Shown one piece after another: positions 53,211-64,000 of a DNA stretch of 64,000 nt. Under the pieces are notes generated by a model that ran no database searches, was not told the origin of the DNA, and saw nothing but the letters and a program-made list of their open reading frames with translations. Source of the stretch: Hyaloscypha bicolor E (lineage: Eukaryota > Ascomycota > Leotiomycetes > Helotiales > Hyaloscyphaceae); NCBI RefSeq assembly GCF_002865645.1, contig NW_020194619.1:2330442-2394441 (forward strand), read 5' to 3'. Each line of letters starts with the position of its first letter. Position 1 is the first letter of the stretch. The translations under genes and the position numbers were made by a program.

Positions 53211-54056
53211 ACGGGCCAAGAATTGTTGAGCGGAGAGAATTTGTGCGACCTGGCCTGCCTGGATGGCAGCTCGGGGGGCGAGTTTTTAGGCGAAGCCCCT
53301 CGCTCACCGAGTAAGAACTTAGAGAGAACATCATAAATTTGCGCAAGGATGTATTGATTACATTAGACTATGAATGAGTATAAGAATTGAATGCGAATTA
53401 TATTTTGTTATTTTATTGAGTATCACAGTGCGAGATCTAGCTACTGCAGTGCTGCACGACACGCTGAACCTTCGCAATGTGGTGGTAGGGCTGTGTCGGT
53501 GAGAACGCACCCGACAGTTGGGGCGCTGAACCCTACATGCATTGACGGCCTTCCCCGGTGCAAGCCCACTACGTCGATCTCCCCCACATCGTCATCGTGC
53601 ATTCCTTGGAAATTCTGCAACCCTGGCCATTGCATGAAGTCTCACTCCTTGCACAATCGACGATCCTCTATCTTCCGAACCTAGACCTAATTCTTCCGAA
53701 TCCTCCTTGTTCTCCTTAAAAATAGTGGGGTCAAATCACCCCACATCCAGCCCCCACGACTTGGTTACCTTGTTAGGAGGGGGTTAACGAAGTGCTGGGA
53801 TCCAACAATGGCTGGAATAGGTGAAGTTAGAGAAAGATCCGGACATATGTCGACAAGAATGGTGACCTGGTCTTAGAAATAGCAACTCGTCCGATATTCT
53901 CGTTTGGGGTAACGCGAGAGAAAGCGTGTCTACGCTAATTTTCTGCTGTGCAGAGCTGAGCTGTGGGATTGGAGTGAAGAGAACAAATTATAAAAGTGCA
54001 ACCAAAACCTTACTTACCTTTTTACCACCTTTACACGCTCCCAGTCACTCATACAC
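53211..54056. other. Intergenic, about 0.85 kb
   Basis: May hold 5' exons of the unknown gene to the left; an open frame at 53441-53635 (-) is too weak to call. Nothing else seen. Confidence 0.35.
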
Positions 54057-54680
54057 CTAAAAATAACCAATCGTCTCGGCAGCTCTGATTCCTCTCAATC
54101 TAACTCCCGGTATTCGCAACTGTTCTCTTTCCGGCCACAGCCTCAATCCGCCGCAGGCACTGGAGCGTAGAAATACTCTCTTCCTTGCTGCAAGAGTTCC
54201 ACCATTCCCCACCTCTCCCAGAATCACGTTCTTTATCGGTCGTTCACAGACCCCGCTCCTCGGACTTCTACTTATTCCGCATAATGATATCGGGGTCAAA
54301 ATACTCCAAGATGCTTCCGGACGGAGAAGTGCTTGCTGGAGAGCTTTATCCTTATAATACCAACCGGCTGCTTCGTAGAAAGCTGATGCTTTCCACTCTT
54401 CCTGATTTAAGCGAAAAAGCGGGGAGAAACCCGCTTCTAGTAGAGGGTTGAACTCTGGTCTTTGGTCTGGGTCGGACACAGGCTGGAAAAAGAGCTTCCT
54501 CTGGAGGATGGAAGATTGCTCGGTGGTTGCCTTCCAGAGGTGACAGGCGCGCTGGGTACGAAGAAGATCCCGCAGCAATAGTTGGAGCAGAATGGCTTCG
54601 ACGAGCCCTGGAATTTGAGACGGCTTTGGTCTTGGAGTCGGTCGCAATCTTGTCCAGTCCGAGCAGCTCAGGGACACCAT
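54057..54680 (-). CDS. F-box-like protein
   Basis: A 207-codon open frame. Residues about 24-65 read IPGLVEAILLQLLLRDLLRT, QRACHLWKATTEQSSILQRK, LFFQPVSD, which matches the F-box region of a large family of short fungal proteins that recruit targets to SCF ubiquitin ligases (E-x-I-L-L-Q-L-P, then QRVCxxWK). The family's RPEFNPLLEAGFSPLF and RPEASW segments follow. After about residue 140 the sequence no longer looks like the family, so a frameshift or missing intron near the 3' end is possible. Start ATG 54680 fits the family's usual short leader. Confidence 0.65.
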   Translation of the reverse strand: MVSLSCSDWTRLRPTPRPKPSQIPGLVEAILLQLLLRDLLRTQRACHLWKATTEQSSILQRKLFFQPVSDPDQRPEFNPLLEAGFSPLFRLNQEEWKASAFYEAAGWYYKDKALQQALLRPEASWSILTPISLCGISRSPRSGVCERPIKNVILGEVGNGGTLAARKRVFLRSSACGGLRLWPEREQLRIPGVRLRGIRAAETIGYF

Positions 54681-55079
54681 TTTCTGTCTATCCTAAGGCC
54701 AAAACTTATTAGAGATCCAAATGTGATAATAAGAGGTTGGGTTAGAAGAAAGGGAAGACTCTGCTGCCATGAAGAAGCAATTTGGCAGGCGATTTAGTGG
54801 CCGAGGTCGAAGCCCTACTGCAGCACTGGGGAAGCTGGCTTGGCGAACAAGGGGGTGCCTTCAGGCCCCTGACAAATACGCGAATCTGAGTCAAGTCAAA
54901 CCCCAGGGATATTGATTGTCAAGTAAGCGCTAACTATCTGTCCGGTTATCGCGCAATGATAACGACCTCGCTCATATCTTAAACATCTATTAGGCCTGTA
55001 CAGGCCACTTTGAAATGAGTTTGCCCTATCTCCAATAGCCCGCGTTTCGCTCCTCGGTTCCTAGACTGGACTTCTCACG
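54681..55079. promoter_or_regulatory. Divergent promoter region, about 0.4 kb
   Basis: Between the F-box-like gene (-) and the FAD-linked oxidase gene (+). No specific operator recognised. Confidence 0.35.
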
Positions 55080-56983
55080 ATGCATCTCGCAAGTTTACCC
55101 CTCTTCCTGCTGCTTGGCTCAAACTATGCCACCTCCAATGACCAAGCCGTCCTCCACGAAACCACAGATTCCGCATGCCACAACGCAGTACGTTCTCTAC
55201 TTCATTGCGTCTCTGCCATCGCCTGACAACTCTCAGTGCGCAGCTCTCCAGTCCTCTCTCGGCTCTCTCGTTCACCTCAGCCCTCAACCTCCATCCCACG
55301 CTTCAAAATTCTACGCAAAACAACAGCAAGAACTAATCCCGGCTTGCATATTTACGCCCTCTTCACCCCAAGATCTTTCGACCGGGTTGGGAATCATCAA
55401 GTCGTATGGTTGCCAATTCGCTGTCAGATCAGGAGGTCACGGGACTCCTGCTGGCTGGAGCAATGCAGATGGCGGGGTGAGTATTGATTTAGGGGGTTTT
55501 AACGAGGTTGAGTTATTAGAGAGTGGGGTTGAAAGTGAGGGGAATCAAGGGATTGTGAGGGTCGGAACTGGAGCGAGGTGGAGGGATGTTTATGGGGTCT
55601 TGTTGCCGCTCAGTATATCTCCTGTTGGAGGGAGGAGCGCTGATGTTGGGGTCGGGGGGTTTATTCTTGGTGGTTAGCTCACCCCGCGTCTTTCCAACAG
55701 GAAAATCAACTGATTATCCGGGGCAATAGGAGGCATCTCATACATCTCAAGACGATACGGGTGGGCCATCGACAACGTCAAGAACTTTGAGGTATGCCAC
55801 TTACTCTCCGCTACCAGGCTGGACGCACAACTCATTCTGGCAATAGGTTGTTCTAGCAAACGGCACTGTCGCAAACATCAACCGCGAATCATCGCCCGAT
55901 CTCTTCTGGGCCCTCCGAGGAGGTGGCAGCAACTTCGGCATAGTAACTCGCTTCGACCTAGAAACCTACCCCCAAGGCCCAGCCTGGGGAGGATTCAATT
56001 TCCACCTCATGTCTCACGCCGACGTCTCTTCTCGGCGCGCTCTCCTGAATCTCAGCCCTCCCTCCGCATCATACACTCTCCAATCCGTCATCGACAAAAC
56101 GGTCAGCTTAATCTGGCGGACAGCATGCTTGCTAGGCTACTGTGTCCCCGTCGACACCCTTTTCGAGACATTCCAAAATTCCAGCCTCGCCTTGGAGAAT
56201 GATCCTTATGCACACATGATCATGGCGTTTGTGTACGCCGCTGACGTGAACCTGTATCTGGGCTGCAGCGTTACGCAGTACACCAAGGAAACCGGCGGTC
56301 CAGAAGTCTACAAGAATTTCAGCGCGCTGCCTAAGATTTACTCCTCAGTTCGTAGTGGAGGCTTAAACGAATTTGCTCTTGAGGATACCTCTTACAACAA
56401 GCCTGGCACTCGGTATCTATTCCTCCTCCCCATCAACCATTCTTCTCCTTCAATCACCCTGAAACACAATTCCAAACTGTACTGATTGTTGGATAGGAGT
56501 CTTTGGATCACATCCACGTCCCGACTCAACGCCACTTTGATATCTCGGATCTACGATATTTTTCTAGCAGAGATCGGTCTGGTTCGATCCGTGAAGGGCG
56601 GCGGCATAGGACTGAACTTCCAGCCTATCACCCTAGAGATCGTGCGCCACTTTGGCAAGAATGGCGGGAACCCGCTTGGGCTTCACGAGGAGGAGGAGCC
56701 GTTGATGATTATCGGCCACACTCTTCAATGGAAGAACGTCGAAGACGACGCCTTGATGCATAAAGTGGCCCACACAATCCTCGACAGAGGCATAGAGGAA
56801 GCCAAGAAGATGGGATTGCATCATCCATATATCTACCACAATTATGCCGGTGCGGGTCAGGATGTCTTTGCTGGATATGGAGTGAGGAATCGTCAGCGGT
56901 TGATGGAGATTCAGGGGAGGTATGATCCAGAGGGGGTGTTCACTCGACTACAGCCCGGTGGATTCAAAGTCCAAGATTTATAG
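55080..56983 (+). CDS. Secreted FAD-linked oxidase, berberine-bridge type
   Basis: Predicted 552 residues in five exons: 55080..55187, 55237..55672, 55730..55791, 55847..56412, 56497..56983; phases close. An N-terminal signal peptide (LPLFLLLGSNYATS) marks it as secreted. The FAD-binding PCMH domain has YGCQFAVRSGGHGTPAGW, in which the His of R-S-G-G-H is the expected covalent FAD attachment, and VGGRSADVGVGGFILGGGIS. FWALRGGGSNFGIVTRFDLE closes the FAD domain. The C-terminal BBE motif is YHNYAGAGQDVFAGYG. No Cys of the bicovalent type is at the usual position, so attachment is probably monocovalent. Substrates of this family are often oligosaccharides or phenolics and alkaloids. A Zn2Cys6-type regulator and a TauD-type dioxygenase follow downstream. 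Confidence 0.9.
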
Positions 56984-57606
56984 ACCTATCCGGATCTAGA
57001 AGAATAGTGGTTGATGGGGGAGGATTTGGACAAAGGATTAGGCGGGGTGCGAAAGAAAGTATTGGGGGCCGAAAATGCGGGGTAACACAGCAGCAAACCC
57101 GCGAGACCCATCTTGGGCTTTATACTTGCATCTTTCAACGGAATTAATCTCATCATTCCGCAGCGTTCTATAAATTGACCAAAATCGACATGGTTGATCA
57201 AATGACTATTCCGGACTCCCATGATCTCAAATTCGTCCCAATGTTGTGTTGGTGGCCGTTGAGCAGATCGCTTCAAACTTTCTGGGCGGGCGAGTGGAAG
57301 ATATCTTGAATTGTGTTCCGGCAATTAATACTAAAACACATTTCACCTGCCTCTTCATTTTTCGTTTTGATGACATTTGGTGACGCTTCCTCGTAAGTCT
57401 TGAAAGAGCATCGATAAACGAAGAACGATTGTGACCGTACTGTATTGTACACCAGCAAAAGGCTGAACTTCGGGAAAACGAGCAGCTTGCATTCAAACAA
57501 ATGGGTAGCAGTACTGTACACCTAGCTCAATCCTAACTCCCAACACCCTACAAATACACTCCATTAAATCCTCCAGCTCCCTCTAAACTCCCATCGCAGG
57601 CTAAAG
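56984..57606. other. Convergent 3' flanks
   Basis: About 0.6 kb between the ends of the oxidase (+) and regulator (-) genes; 3' UTRs only. Confidence 0.4.
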
Positions 57607-59367
57607 CTAAGAAACAAGCACAACCGGCCTCCACCCACCATGCATAAGCTGACTCGTCCAAAACATCTCCCTCGCCGGCTCCTGCACACAATCACCTCCC
57701 ACACCTTGCACCAGCGGCCTCACCTCCCTCAAATAACCCTTCGTCTCCTCTGTCCAATTCTGCGTTGCCTCTAGCTCGGGCTGAGAGAAAGGGGCGTAGC
57801 CCTGGTGCGCGTAGTGGAAGCAGGTGAGCAAGGTGGTGGCACCCCCCATGATTGTATCGACGAGGTTTTTGTTGGAGTACTTGCGCTTGCCAGAAGTTAG
57901 CCACGTTCGAAAGAAAGGGAGGAGAAACGAGGGGAGAGGAGGTGGGCCTACCTTGAGATTATTCCGCTTCACAAACCACGCATCATGCGCCATCGTCAAC
58001 TCAACATTATGCAGCAGAATAAAATACGCCAAGTATATCTCAAACCAATTATTCCACGGATCGCTCGATTCGAGCATCGCCTTCAGCATATTGAGGATCC
58101 TCTTGAGTTTCGGCTGCAGGATCTCGTTGATGACGATGAGGTCAATCTGCAGGTCGACGATGGGCGGGATGGGGATCTTGGTGTGATAGGGGGAGGCGGG
58201 GTTGGGGTCGGTGGATTGGTCGAGGGTTTCGGAGCCGATGATGCTCCAAGGCTCTTCGATGAAGCGGCAGCCGACCCAGAGCTTCAATGCTTCTTCGACG
58301 AGGGGGAGATGCTGTTGGTTCTTGTTAGCAATGCTATGACGCCCCGACCCGATGAGACCGGACACCAACCTTGTTCTGCTGAGCAGTCCGAAATGTCTTT
58401 CGCGTAATCTCAGTTGCGTCCTTCAGGTATGCCTCAACATACGTCTCTGAGTTATCCCGCATGAAGCCCTCGATCCCTTGGAGGGCAACATTCAGATTTT
58501 CAATCCCGTATGCAGGTGTATGGTACTTTTGCTCAACACCGCCATTGAACCAGTTGTAGTACTGCCTGTCTGTGTCCTTCGGTTGATATCGATCAAGTCG
58601 GATTTTCAGCCGATTTGGTGGCAGGCCTTGGGACAGCTCAACAAACTTCGAAGGCTCATTCCCAACCCGGCGAACTGCAAAGTGCTTCCATATTGCTTGC
58701 TTGCCAGGGGCTTCATCTTCCATATTCCCGCGCAACGAAACTGCAAAGTCGATCGTCGGGCCTAAGATCAAATATCAGCTTGAATGCTTCAAATCATTTG
58801 GGCAAGTCTACCTCGACGAAAAACTTCAGTGCCACCGATATTTGGTCGCCAACAGAGTGGACGAAGCAGCCCAGGGATGAAGGTTATCTTGTCTGCGCGC
58901 TCTAAACACGGCCGGCACGGACCGTCGGGATGATCCCCGTCTTGGCACTATCTTTACATTAGTTTGGACGTAGGGGAAGATATCAGTAATTCGCAGACAA
59001 AACTTACCTCCTTTCTCTTCCTTTTGCACATCAAGCAAGCTCCCTTTTTGCGAACTTTCGCGGTTTCTTGAGGAGCTTTCAGTTTCCGAGTCTTACGAGG
59101 ACGGACCAGGGCATCCCGTTGCGAGGACTCAGATCTCTGCCTCCTCTTGGATGTCGGATTCTGATTAGTTTCCAGCGGAGTGTCTGAACGTGAGTCCGAA
59201 CGTGAGTCCGAAGAGGGTGAAGCCTCAGGAGTATTGCTGTCCACAGTATAATCCGGCGGGTTGATGGGAAAGTCGTGGTATGACACGGGCAAGAGGTTCC
59301 AGTCCGGATTGAAATACTCATCACCGGTACCCCATGGCGGGATGATGAATCCCTGGTTGTGATCCAT
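57607..59367 (-). CDS. Zn2Cys6-type fungal transcription factor
   Basis: Predicted 508 residues; exons complement(57607..57885, 57952..58311, 58370..58761, 58812..58947, 59008..59367). The first junction builds the zinc cluster: GACLMCKRKRKE|CQDGDHP, then GPCRPCLERADKI and a distant sixth Cys in LLRPLCWRPN, the wide spacing seen in one fungal subfamily. The first 110 residues are acidic and Ser-rich (SRSDSRSDTPLETNQNPTSK) with a basic stretch ahead of the zinc cluster. The C-terminal half has no named domain. The last intron (57886-57951) is 66 nt, in frame, without stops (donor GTAGGC, branch GCTAAC, acceptor GGCAAG), so a retained form would stay open. Start at Met 59367; the frame upstream opens only at a GTG. 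It sits between an oxidase and a dioxygenase and may control them. Confidence 0.85.
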
Positions 59368-59918
59368 ACTGTCGTGTTCTGAGGAAGATCGATACACTAC
59401 AGATGCACTAGCAAATGGGTGGGTTTTGCCAACAATTTAAGAGAACTTGAAGCAGAGAGAGGGCGGAGGGCTGCGCCGCGCTGCAGGTGGCTTCGCTTGG
59501 CGGAGAACAGGGAAAGGTTCACGATGACGCGAGTGGCTTTGCACACAGAACACCTTGCTTTTCCTCCCGGCGCCGTGTCACTCGACCACCGCGAAATCTA
59601 ACGGCCCTGGACAAATGAAACGACACAACGCACGCGAGCCTCCGGCACAGTTTGTGTGGCTAAACCTCAATTTGGCTAGCAAGAAACGAGCTTGAATGGA
59701 AAAGCCATGCAAGCGGGAAGACAACGCTTCACCGACATCCCTATCGAATGATAGTGACGGTGGTGGTCAAAGAAATCCATGCAAACCCAGATGCGCCAGA
59801 TGCCCATGCAAACCCCCATGTGCGCCAGACGCCGATCGTAAACCCAGGACCGGACGGTCGACTCCTCACCGAATAGATGGTCCTTCAACCAGGCCTACCT
59901 GTGTGTGTGTGTGAAAGC
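59368..59918. promoter_or_regulatory. Promoter of the Zn2Cys6 gene
   Basis: A 550 bp gap between the regulator start and the 3' end of the dioxygenase gene, both on the minus strand. It contains a short GT/CA run near 59900-59914. No operator recognised. Confidence 0.4.
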
Positions 59919-61485
59919 TCAAGCGTGGCCAGAAGAGCGTTGTTGGTTGGCAATGTATGCGCGCTCTCGGATGGGCGCAACGGGCCAGAGCTGAGACCTA
60001 CCGGCATGGTCGAAGGCTTCATTCCACGCAGTGCCAGCCTGAAGCTCCTCCGGGATGGGCCAGCGCTTCTCGGTGTCGTCATTGCGCAGCCACAAGCGAA
60101 CCAAATGGCGACGACTGTTGGGAGAGTCGGTCCAACCCTTCCTAGCATGCAACATGGCCATGTTGTTCCAGAACAACATGTCGCCAGTCTTCAACTTCTT
60201 TGCCAAAGCGTGCTCCTCAGCAGCAAATTGAACTGCGTTCAGAGCCTCCACTTGAGCAGCGCTCAAGTCTGGAATACCGGGAGTGCGCGGGGAGGTGGCG
60301 TTGCCAACGAGGGGTCGACGGGAAAAAGAGAGAATGACCCTATCCTCACCCGTGGGGTAGAGAATCGGGCGAACCATGTACGGGGGCGATTGGCCAAAAC
60401 TGCAGTTACGGTCAGCGGGGTTGAGCACGGAGGAGCCGGAGGAGCTGGTGTCTGGCTTACCGGTCGAAGACCCAAGAAGAAGCCGACAAGAGGTGGATGA
60501 TATCGGGTCGGGTCTTGACGATCTCGTTGTAGATGGTTGCGGTCGATGCAAGCTGGCACTCTCCGCCAATCTCAGCCTCACCCAAACATTGCAAGCCGAG
60601 GATGTCAGCCGCGTCGGTATGGAATGGCTAGCGTTTGGTCAGCATGCTGCTGCCACCGCATATCGACACCGAGACGAAGCTGCACTTACCTGTGCGACAT
60701 TGGAGTACGGGGCTTGACGCTCATTGTCAGGACCAGCCTCAGCGCTTAAATCCGTCAAGTGAACTGCAAAAAGTGTCTTAGCTCTCAATCTCAACGTGCG
60801 CGGGGAAAGGCGAAGCTGCTAGAGCACAATGCAGCTGCAGGGGTACGTACGGAGCATGTTTCCAAGTTCATCTTGACAACCGCGCTTCTCACCAATGTAT
60901 GCCGAGACACCGAGATACATGACGAGGTTTGCCTCATTCGAGAATTGCTTCGGATCCAAGCCGCGAATGAGCAAGAAGCCGACGCCATTGACGAGGCCTT
61001 TGGCCAAAGCCTTCAACTTGCTGCCCAAGGTCGGGAGAGGGAACGACTCTTGAGAAACACGCTCAAAGGGGAGGTTGAGGCCTGTGCGAGAGTTTATCAG
61101 CATTCGTTCGAGCTTGAAGGTGAGGGAGGTCGGATCATCAAAAGCGCCATGCGCATGGACGATCTTGCGCAGTCATACCTTCAAAGTTGCGGCAGGCTTG
61201 CTCGAGCTCCTTGACATCACCTTCATTGAGGACCAAGATGTAGCGCTCTTGGTTTTGGTCGTTGTCGAAGTCAGTGCCAGTCCAAGCGGTTGGAGAGACA
61301 ATGGACTTGGGGAAGCCAGCAGGCAAGGTGGTGGCAGTGGCCGGGCCCTATTGGTGTCATCATGTTAGTCCCAAGAGCCCAAAGGGGTGTCGGCTCCAAC
61401 TCACCTTGGGGGAGTAGACAGTGTCATGGGAATGGGTGGGGATCCAAGCACGATCAGGCTCGGAGTGGATGGTGGTGGAAGCCAT
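59919..61485 (-). CDS. TauD/TfdA-type Fe(II)/2-oxoglutarate dioxygenase
   Basis: Predicted 373 residues; exons complement(59919..60399, 60461..60627, 60690..60763, 60851..61081, 61179..61347, 61405..61485), all introns GT-AG with matching phases. Metal site: PFHTDAADILGLQCLGEAE gives H161 and D163. The distal His region is NNMAMLHARKGWTD, followed by RRHLVRLWLRND with the 2OG-binding Arg. ERVSQESFPLPTLGSKLKAL and GVGFLLIRGLDPK are typical of the fungal branch of the clavaminate synthase-like fold. Substrate unknown; taurine is not implied. A TATA-like CATAAAAAGG lies about 145 bp before the ATG. The neighbours (oxidase, regulator, transporter) suggest one metabolic unit. Confidence 0.9.
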
Positions 61486-63100
61486 AGCGTGGTTGCTTAA
61501 GCTGTCCGATTGATTGAGGGTGTGTGTGGGTTGTTCTGATGATTGTGTGAGAGTGCGCAGTATGGGACAGCAAGAAGAAGATGGATGGAGTTGTTGTGAG
61601 ATGGAGGAAGGTTGGAGAGGAGAGGCCTTTTTATGCTCGAGGAGGGATGGGGAGACGCGTTGGTGGGGTAGCCGCTAAGGAGCTACCCATGCAAGCAAAG
61701 CTCACAAGGCGACCAATCAGCTCGCGAGAAGCGCTGTTAAAAGTGGGTCTCCGCCACAGATGAAGCGGTTTGTTGCGAATAGCTTCGTCATTTTCCAAGC
61801 AGATTCACGGCAGCGACATGGAGTTTTACACAATGAGTTGGAACCAGTGACGTCAATGATGTCAAAATTCCTCAATGTCGCTTCAGTCTCACTTTCTCAC
61901 AACTTTGCTCATCGTTTGTACTCATGTACAACTTTGGCTTGCTTTCTTCGCATTCACCTTCCTTTATCAGTAGTCAAATTGAACCCTAGATCAGCATTCC
62001 CAATTGGAATTCTAGAATTAAATCTTATTGTTTCTATAGGATCAAAGTCGGTGCTTGGTGAATTCTTTTCTTTCCGGTGCTGCTTTGTGTCCAGGACCGG
62101 AGCGATGTTCACTTCTCTGTGAACATATCTTTACCATTGATTTATCCACGCACACATTCTGCTTCCAGCACAGTTTTCTCAATTAATGGCAACGGCGGGC
62201 ATAATGGCAATGATCCAGAACAAAACATTGGCCGGTCTCGGGGCGGAGTCAAGTGCTAAGTCTTCCCAAGACCTGCCAAACACACTACTGACAACTACCG
62301 GCAGAGCAACCCCCACGAACTGGTGCCCATAAACGCTTGGTATTAAAAGCTTTGGCGCAGATCCACCACCATAATTCATTCCACCGTCTCATTTCGTGTT
62401 TCTAAGCGCTCTTGGAAGGTCCGTAGCGTGGGTCAAGGCCGCCCAGCCTCAAGCAGGACCTCGCGGCTCATGCCCAGCCACATGCACGACCGGCCAAGGC
62501 TTGGAAGTGGATATTCTCCTATTTTGAGAGTGCTGCGGAAATGGTGAGAAATATGACATGTCATCCCCTCGCTTTCTCCGTACCAATAGGCACCCTCGCA
62601 TCCTCTTCGGGTTCCTCTTTTCAGATTCTTATCACTTGGCTGTCATGTTTTGGAAGGGTTGCTGAGGCTCTTGAACACGTACGTCCTAACTTGGCTGTTG
62701 TAAAACCTGAGAGGGGTTCCACAGTGTGCGACCGTCAGAGAGAATCCTCTGCGGAAAATGTTTTGAGCTGGTTAGGAGGGCTTGGAGATGGCCGTGGCAA
62801 TGAAGATCCACCTCCCAGCTAGCAATGATCAACTGACCGACAGCTCATAGATATGAAGACTCCTCTTGTACTTAACAACATCTTTTATTTCACTCTTTTA
62901 CCAGGCTGGTCCCATTGAAGAGCTAGTGCAATACAACAAGACTGTTCTCCTCGACAATCGTAGAGTGTCCGCTATTCGTGGCAGCATTGAAGCTACACTC
63001 GATTTCCCCTCTCAGCGAAGTTCCAGGTTTTTTCAGCAACTTCAACAGCAGGACTGCAGTTCGGGACCCCATAGTTGCTGAGAGCCCGACTTTACCTGTC
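61486..63100. promoter_or_regulatory. Divergent intergenic region, about 1.6 kb
   Basis: Between the dioxygenase (-) and the transporter (+). Short open frames only. It should hold both promoters; a TATA-like element for the dioxygenase is at about 61627-61636. A 5' exon for the transporter could lie between 62850 and 63100. Confidence 0.4.
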
Positions 63101-64000
63101 ATGATGGTTTATCCACAGATCTCGAAGCCGATGAATTACCAAATTGCCGATAAAGAAAGCAAAATACTCGGGAGAGAAATCAGAGAGGAAGCCACCGAGA
63201 TCCAATCAACCTCAATAGACCATGAGAAAGAGGAAGCAGTGATAGGGAGCGTCTCTCTGAGGGATCGCCTCAAGCATTTCACCTTCGCATGGTACGCCAT
63301 GACCATGTCAACTGGAGGAGTAGCTTTTGTCCTCTCGGTCATTCCTAACCGCTTCGACGGACTTACTGGTCTCGGAACCGCCATCTTCATTCTAAATCTG
63401 TTCCTTTTCACTTGTGTCACGATCACAATATGCTCTCGCTTCATACTACATCCAGGAACCCTCACACACTCTCTCACCAACCCTCACGAGGGCTTCTTTT
63501 TCGCAACCTTCTGGCTCTCCCTCGCCACAATGATCACCAACACTACCGCATACGGGATCTCTAATACTGGCCCCTGGATTATCACTGCCCTCCGCTGCGC
63601 CTTCTGGGTCTACACCATCTGCGCGACCCTCCTAGCAATCTTCTATTACCACATCCTCTTCACCGTTAAAAAGCTCGTCCTCATCAACGTCCTCCCCGGC
63701 TGGGTCCTCCCCATTTTCCCCGCCATGTTAGTCGGCACGCTCGCCTCAGCAATCGCCAAAACCCAACCAGCCAAACATGCGCTCCCCATCCTCGTCGCCG
63801 GACTCTCCTACCAAGGCCTCGGCATGATGGTCGCAATAATGATGTACGGGCTCTACTTTGGGCGTCTACTAACCTCCGGGCTTCCCGTCGACATGTCGCG
63901 CCCGGCAATGTTCATCGCCATCGGACCCCCCTCCTTCACTGCCCTCGCCTTCATCGGCATGGCGCAAGACGTCGCCGCCACCAAGATTTTCTCAACATAC
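63101..64000 (+). CDS. TDT/SLAC1-family anion transporter, 3' end missing
   Basis: The first 300 codons of a multi-span transporter of the tellurite-resistance/dicarboxylate transporter (TDT) family, which includes yeast malate and sulfite carriers. After a hydrophilic N-terminus (ESKILGREIREEATEIQSTS), the first helix has the family segment FAWYAMTMSTGGVAF and further helices follow: LGTAIFILNLFLFTCVTITI, FFFATFWLSLATMITNTT, ALRCAFWVYTICATLLAIFY, LPGWVLPIFPAMLVGTLASA, VAGLSYQGLGMMVAIMMYGL. The conserved P-G-W and F-P-A-M-L-V-G residues are present. Start: double ATG at 63101/63104; the frame is open for another 170 bases upstream but without ATG. The sequence runs off the right edge. Substrate unknown. 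Confidence 0.88.
   Translation, partial: MMVYPQISKPMNYQIADKESKILGREIREEATEIQSTSIDHEKEEAVIGSVSLRDRLKHFTFAWYAMTMSTGGVAFVLSVIPNRFDGLTGLGTAIFILNLFLFTCVTITICSRFILHPGTLTHSLTNPHEGFFFATFWLSLATMITNTTAYGISNTGPWIITALRCAFWVYTICATLLAIFYYHILFTVKKLVLINVLPGWVLPIFPAMLVGTLASAIAKTQPAKHALPILVAGLSYQGLGMMVAIMMYGLYFGRLLTSGLPVDMSRPAMFIAIGPPSFTALAFIGMAQDVAATKIFSTY

Noticed and set aside
59900..59914. Short GT/CA microsatellite at the end of the dioxygenase gene, with GT-AG ends that could make a last intron.
   Set aside because: Splicing there would cut off a C-terminus (RERAYIANQQR) that looks conserved, so I keep the open frame.

Overview
The window is genomic DNA of a filamentous ascomycete (Pezizomycotina). Most genes are split by 45-100 nt introns with fungal splice signals (GTAAGT/GTGAGT-type donors, CTAAC/CTGAC-like branch sites). 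The families are typical of that group: HET and NB-ARC/TPR proteins, Zn2Cys6 and C2H2 regulators, an OrsD-like (DUF3505) protein, a berberine-bridge-type oxidase and a Uds1-domain protein. A leotiomycete-like fungus is my guess, not a demonstrated placement. I saw no tRNA, rRNA or CRISPR. Exon boundaries below are my own readings of splice sites and reading frame.

0-20 kb: partial phytanoyl-CoA dioxygenase (-), Thr-rich GPI-type secreted protein (-), a 262 bp MITE, glutathione synthetase (-), an unrecognised multi-exon gene (-), a diaminopropionate ammonia-lyase-like PLP enzyme with a degenerate M20-peptidase-like tail (-), a DUF4267-like relic, a serine carboxypeptidase relic, a PHBH-fold FAD monooxygenase (-), an OrsD-like zinc-finger protein (-), an NmrA-like oxidoreductase (+) and a small secreted protein (-).

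20-42 kb: two more MITEs, a C2H2 regulator (-), an AT-rich relic of RIP type, an NAD(P)-binding protein (+), a Uds1-domain protein (-), a 5.6 kb gene-poor stretch holding one degraded gene, a leukotriene A4 hydrolase/aminopeptidase (+), a small unknown protein (-), a broken polytopic membrane protein (+), and a beta-lactamase-type transpeptidase gene (-) cut near its 3' end by a 406 bp hAT-type element with a perfect 8 bp target duplication.

42-51 kb: a head-to-head pair, HET-domain protein (-) and NB-ARC/TPR NLR (+), divided by about 390 bp. A degenerate two-unit repeat lies just outside each end. This is the best candidate for a functional recognition system in the window. An unknown coiled-coil gene and membrane-protein debris follow.

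52-64 kb: an unknown gene (-), an F-box-like gene (-), then a possible small metabolic group: secreted FAD-linked oxidase (+), Zn2Cys6-type regulator (-), TauD-type Fe(II)/2-oxoglutarate dioxygenase (-) and a TDT/SLAC1-family anion transporter (+, running off the right edge).
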